Part shown: piece after piece, positions 60,728-64,000 of the stretch
Layout: each line of letters starts with the position of its first letter
Numbering within the stretch: position 1 is the first letter of the stretch
DNA from: Arcobacter sp.
GTDB taxonomy: Bacteria; Campylobacterota; Campylobacteria; Campylobacterales; Arcobacteraceae
Reading direction: 5' to 3'
Length of the DNA: 64,000 nt
Assembly (NCBI GenBank): GCA_002869565.1
Contig: PKUJ01000010.1
Span: forward strand, 182,883 to 246,882
Notes under the pieces: model-generated
The model's database searches: none
Told to the model about the DNA's origin: nothing
The model's input: the letters and a program-made list of their open reading frames with translations, nothing else
Made by a program: the position numbers and the translations under genes

Positions 60728-61468
60728 ATGTTAAAAAATATTTTTTTACTTATTAGTTTTATAATATTCATTATTGGTTGTGGTTCAAAAGATTATACGC
60801 TTTTTTCAAAAAATCAACAATTTGCAAACGCTAGCAATAACAATGTAAATAACAAAATTTATAGATATAAAATTAAACCTTATTACAGAATATCCGTACT
60901 TTTTTATGAACACCCAGATATAAGTACTAGACAAATTGGTGATTTTCAAGAGGACACAGTTGGAATATTAGTCAATGCTGATGGAATAGCATCATTTCCT
61001 TTAGTAGGTGATCTAAAGGTTACAGGAATGTATGTTGAAGAATTAGAAAAAAAACTTAAAAAATTAGCCTCTGAATTTATTATTAACCCTTCTGTAAATT
61101 TAAATATTATCAATCATAGAATTTTTGTTTTAGGAGAAGTAAATCAACCAGGAACAATTAGAGCAACTAACACAACTATGAGCCTTTTTGAAGCAATATC
61201 AAGTAGTGGTGGGTTAAAAGACACTTCAAGAAAAAATGAAGTTCTAATTATCCGTGGAGATCTCAAGAAACCTGACTTAATTAAAATTGACTTAACAAAC
61301 TTTGAAAGTCTTACGCAAAATAATTTGACTTTACAACCTTATGATATTTTGTATATAAATCCAAACAATGCTAAAAATTTTAATACCACAATAAATGAAC
61401 TTTTTCCTGTAATCCAACTTTTACAATCAGCTACAAGTTCAGCTTTAAATGTGAAATCAATTAATTAA
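60728..61468 (+). CDS. Wza-type polysaccharide export lipoprotein
   Basis: A 246-residue lipoprotein (lipobox IIGC, C18). A Poly_export domain (KIKPYYRISVLFYEHPD; GILVNADGIASFPLVGDLKVTGM) is followed by an SLBB domain (HRIFVLGEVNQPGTIRATNTTMSLFEAISSSGGL). It forms the outer-membrane exit channel for capsule or exopolysaccharide. It is followed after 9 bp by the wzc-type gene. Shorter than E. coli Wza (379), as is common in this phylum. Confidence 0.87.
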   Translation: MLKNIFLLISFIIFIIGCGSKDYTLFSKNQQFANASNNNVNNKIYRYKIKPYYRISVLFYEHPDISTRQIGDFQEDTVGILVNADGIASFPLVGDLKVTGMYVEELEKKLKKLASEFIINPSVNLNIINHRIFVLGEVNQPGTIRATNTTMSLFEAISSSGGLKDTSRKNEVLIIRGDLKKPDLIKIDLTNFESLTQNNLTLQPYDILYINPNNAKNFNTTINELFPVIQLLQSATSSALNVKSIN

Positions 61469-61477
61469 GGGTTTAAT

Positions 61478-62017
61478 TTGAATAAAAATATAGGATATTA
61501 TAAAGACTTAATAAAGAAACATCTATTTACCTTTATAGGTGTATTTACAGTTATTTTTGCAATATCAATTGCGTATGCCTATTATGCGCAAAGGATATAT
61601 CAATCAGAAGCAACAGTTGAGATTATCAATTACCAACAAAATGTCAATACTATTAATAATCCTTTACAAATTGCTGTTGAGCAAAATTCGCCTGAAGATG
61701 AAGCTGAAATTCTAAAATCAAACCTTTTAATAGATCAAGCTATTAATAACTTAAATTTTAATATGAAATTCTACCATGCTAAAAACAATAAAAACTTTGC
61801 TATTGATCATATGGAATTTCCATTAGAAATTAAAATTTTTACTATTAAAAAAAGATTACTTTATGATAAAAAGATAGAAATCATCCCATTAGATGAAAAT
61901 AGTTATAAATTTAGTACTGATTCAGAAGAAATCACAAAATTTGATGAAGTTTACACATATGGTCAACTAATTGATAATGAAATTTTTACTTTACAACTTA
62001 ACAAAAAAATAAACTAG
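61478..62017 (+). pseudogene. Wzc-type polysaccharide copolymerase/kinase, N-terminal piece
   Basis: The first 179 residues of a Wzc-like protein: a membrane helix (about 16-34), the Wzz domain start YQSEATVEII and EDEAEILKSNLLIDQAINNL, breaking off in the middle of the Wzz domain at EIFTLQLNKKIN with a TAG (62015-62017). The rest of the same domain resumes at about 62536 in another frame (MSKTFGQKYFMIKNSQS). The two halves join smoothly if 62015-62535 (521 bp) is removed. Start is TTG. Confidence 0.75.
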
Positions 62018-62028
62018 GATTATTACTT

Positions 62029-62349
62029 ATGAGATATATCATTTTACCTTTTCTCCTAATACAACTTTTATTTTCACAAAATTTAAGTAAAAAAATCATG
62101 GTCACTTCTTCTAAAACAGAGAAAAAAGCTCAAGAAGAATTAAATCGTTTTAATGAATTAACTGGAGAAAGAGTTAAAAAACTTCAAGAAGAACTTAATT
62201 TTGAAATTAAAGCCAGACCTTCTGGCAAATTTTATGTCTTAGTACTTGAACCATTTGAAAATTATTCTAAAGCAAAAATAGTATTAGATGAGATTAAGTT
62301 TAGATATACAGATGCATATATCAGTAAATATACACAGCCTAAGAAATAA
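62029..62349 (+). CDS. SPOR-like exported protein lying inside the wzc-type gene
   Basis: A 106-residue protein with a signal peptide (MRYIILPFLLIQLLFS), a helical KKAQEELNRFNEL segment and an SPOR-like beta-alpha unit (SGKFYVLVLEPFENYSKAKIVLDEI then AYISKYTQ). It stops at TAA (62347-62349), yet the same frame stays open to 62541 with a lysine/glutamate-rich linker and runs straight into the Wzc remainder. So the TAA is one base from GAA and may be another lesion. SPOR-like small proteins occur near polysaccharide export genes. Its position inside wzc is abnormal. Confidence 0.55.
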   Translation: MRYIILPFLLIQLLFSQNLSKKIMVTSSKTEKKAQEELNRFNELTGERVKKLQEELNFEIKARPSGKFYVLVLEPFENYSKAKIVLDEIKFRYTDAYISKYTQPKK

Positions 62350-62535
62350 ATAGATACTAAAAAAAATGAAAATCTACAAATAAAAGAAGAGAATCAAAAT
62401 AAGCTTATTAAAAATTTACAAATAAAAGAAAGTCCTTCTACTTTAGAAGAGGAAGAGACAACTATTAAAAATCAAGAACCCATTATCACAAAAAAAGTTC
62501 AAGAAATTAAAGATGGAATAAAAGAAAAAGAAAAC

Positions 62536-64000
62536 AATAAAATGAGTAAAACTTTTGGTCAAAAATATTTTATGATTAAAAATTCTCAAAGTACTATTAG
62601 AAATAATATTAAGAGAAATCTATCTGTATATCCACTACTAAAAGATTCATCAATTATTCGTGTTGAATACAAAGATTTTACAGCCCAACGAAGTACTGAA
62701 TTTGTTAATGAACTTTTAAAAGTTTATTTAGATCAAAATATCAATGAGAATTCAAAACAACTTAGGGAAAGTTTAGCCTTTATTGAAACTCAATTAAATA
62801 AAGCTAAAGAAGAATTGGAACTTTCAGAAAAGGAACTAGAACTTTTTAGAAGTAATAACTTACTTTTTAATATTGATAAAAAAGTTGAACAGATTAATAA
62901 ACAAAAAGATGAATTACAAAAAGAACTTTTAAGTGTAGAACGACAAAAAAGTCTTTTTAATTCTGTAAAAGAAGCACTCTTAAAAGGAGAAATGATTAGT
63001 TCTGGATCATTTAATGACTCTACACTTACAGACAATATCAAACAACTTAATTTAGAAAGAAATTTACAACAAGAATTTGCAGCTAAATACACACCTTCAC
63101 ATAAAAAAATGATTGCAATCAAGGACAAAATTGCTTCATTAGAAGATGGTATAATCAAAAATGTAAAAAATATTGATATTTCATTAAAAGAGAATAAAAA
63201 AAGTCTAAAAGAACAAATCCATAATTTAAATGAAGAAATTCTTCTCTTACCAAATCTTGCAATGGAACTTGCTAAACTTGAGAGACGGTTTTCTTTAAAA
63301 GAGAGTGTTTATAAAGATTTACTATTAAAATATAATGATACATCTTCTAAGTATATTTCATCAAAAAGAGTTAACCGTATAATTGATTATGCAATTGAAC
63401 CTCAAACTCCAATTAAACCAAAAAAAATGATTATCTTTGCATTAGGTTTTATGGGAGCTCTACTTTTTGGTTTTATAGCAGTATTGATAAAAGAATATTT
63501 TGATATTTATATTAAACGCCCAAGTGATTTATTAAATATTTCTAAAACACCATATTTTGGATATATTCCTTTTGTTAAAACAAAAAATTATAACAAACTA
63601 TTTATTCTTGATGATTTAAGTTCAGATGAAAGTGAATCTTTACGTCGAATCAGAAGTAGTCTTGAACTTACAGGACAAAAAAATAATTCTAGAGTTATAT
63701 TAACTACTTCTACAGTTTCAAATGAAGGTAAAAGTACTTTTATCGCAAATTTAGCAGTGATTCTTGCCCTAACTTAGAAAAAAACTATTATATTGGGACT
63801 TGATTTAAGAATTCCACAACTTCATCTAAAATTTGATATAAATAATAAAAAAGGAATGAGTGACCTATTAGCAAATAATATTAAACTTAATGAAGTTATT
63901 CAAAGTGTTAATGTAAAAGATAAATCTAGTCAATATTCTCTTGACATTATTCCATCAGGTAATATTCCACCAAATCCATCAGAACTAATTGAAAATGGCA
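62536..64000 (+). pseudogene. Wzc-type copolymerase/tyrosine autokinase, C-terminal piece (partial)
   Basis: Continues the broken gene: end of the Wzz domain, long coiled-coil (about 62780-63340: SLAFIETQLNKAKEELELSE), the PIKPKKMIIFALGFMGALLFG membrane helix, and the BY-kinase domain with SESLRRIRSSL and Walker A TTSTVSNEGKST. A TAG at 63775-63777 then interrupts between LALT and KKTIILGLDLRIPQL (Walker A' GLDLRIP), after which the frame is open to the window edge. The stop is one base from GAG. The kinase would be lost if the stop is real. The gene continues beyond 64000. Confidence 0.75.

Noticed and set aside
62011-62535. Insertion sequence in the wzc-type gene
   Set aside because: The 521-bp insert has no transposase and no terminal inverted repeats; only a 4-bp AAAC match flanks it, which may be chance in A-rich DNA.
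62790-63158. 122-codon minus-strand frame opposite the Wzc coiled-coil
   Set aside because: Serine-rich shadow of a lysine/glutamate-rich coiled coil on the coding strand.
12191-63777. Reassignment of TAA/TAG to Glu
   Set aside because: Both codons end intact genes throughout the window (for example TAG after the acyl-CoA ligase, TAA after the thiolase), so they are not read as sense.
1-64000. tRNA, rRNA, CRISPR array or prophage
   Set aside because: None was seen: no cloverleaf-like segments with a TTCRA loop, no regularly spaced repeats and no phage structural or integrase genes.

Overview
The window reads as a chromosomal segment of a free-living, probably marine member of the Campylobacterota, most likely Arcobacter in the broad sense (Arcobacteraceae). 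Grounds: very AT-rich DNA, heavy AAA/GAA/TTA/AGA codon use, an epsilon-type YebC beginning MGRAFEYR, an AcnB start at the left edge, a MlaA/MlaC/MMPL cluster like that of Campylobacter, Cache-domain histidine kinases sharing an AHQWRQPLS box, and an ectoine operon pointing to saline life. The genus is inference. I see no rRNA, tRNA, CRISPR array, insertion sequence or prophage.

Layout. 1-76: start of acnB (minus). 456-10485: a plus-strand beta-oxidation operon (acyl-CoA ligase, thiolase, FadB-type enzyme, FadE, a PlsC/hydrolase fusion, a hot-dog thioesterase), with a TGTACA palindrome upstream. 10529-18603: envelope genes (DUF3108, M48 lipoprotein, M23 peptidase, MlaA-MlaC-MMPL) with a broken yebC. 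About 18668-18756: a candidate small RNA with CUCCU motifs. 18898-24326: a protein with two similar halves, HAD phosphatase, aminotransferase, ferritin-like and DJ-1-like proteins, IclR regulator. 24329-28677 (minus): two membrane proteins of unknown role, a dsbB-dsbA-tlpA thiol-redox cluster and MltB. 29816-31765: Cache histidine kinase. 31823-37335: a MerR regulator divergent from ectABC-orf-ectD-ask, followed by fliL-like and small exported genes. 38338-43708: PhoH, HD hydrolase, zinc protein, parvulin, DbpA-type helicase. 43712-49437: a frameshifted histidine kinase, DedA, and an EAL / degenerate GGDEF pair. 49424-57859 (minus): a two-component-regulated TRAP transporter coupled to 5-oxoprolinase PxpABC, with a second pxpA. 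58053-60571: LOG protein, PPOX-fold protein, DUF4197. 60728-64000: an exopolysaccharide export locus whose wzc-type gene is interrupted.

How the genes work together. The fad operon takes fatty acids to acetyl-CoA. The TRAP genes probably import 5-oxoproline (pyroglutamate) or a related acid, which PxpABC would open to glutamate. The adjacent sensor/regulator operon and the transporter operon share a GTGAGT-N5-GTGAGT direct repeat at the same distance from both start codons, which suggests a local regulatory circuit. The ect genes make hydroxyectoine with a dedicated aspartokinase.

A recurring oddity is the number of otherwise well-conserved genes carrying small lesions: yebC (two in-frame stops), two histidine kinases (one-base losses in A runs), wzc (an approximately 521-bp insert plus a stop), and two genes whose only sensible start codon is ATA. 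These may be true mutations or assembly/sequencing errors; the sequence alone cannot decide.
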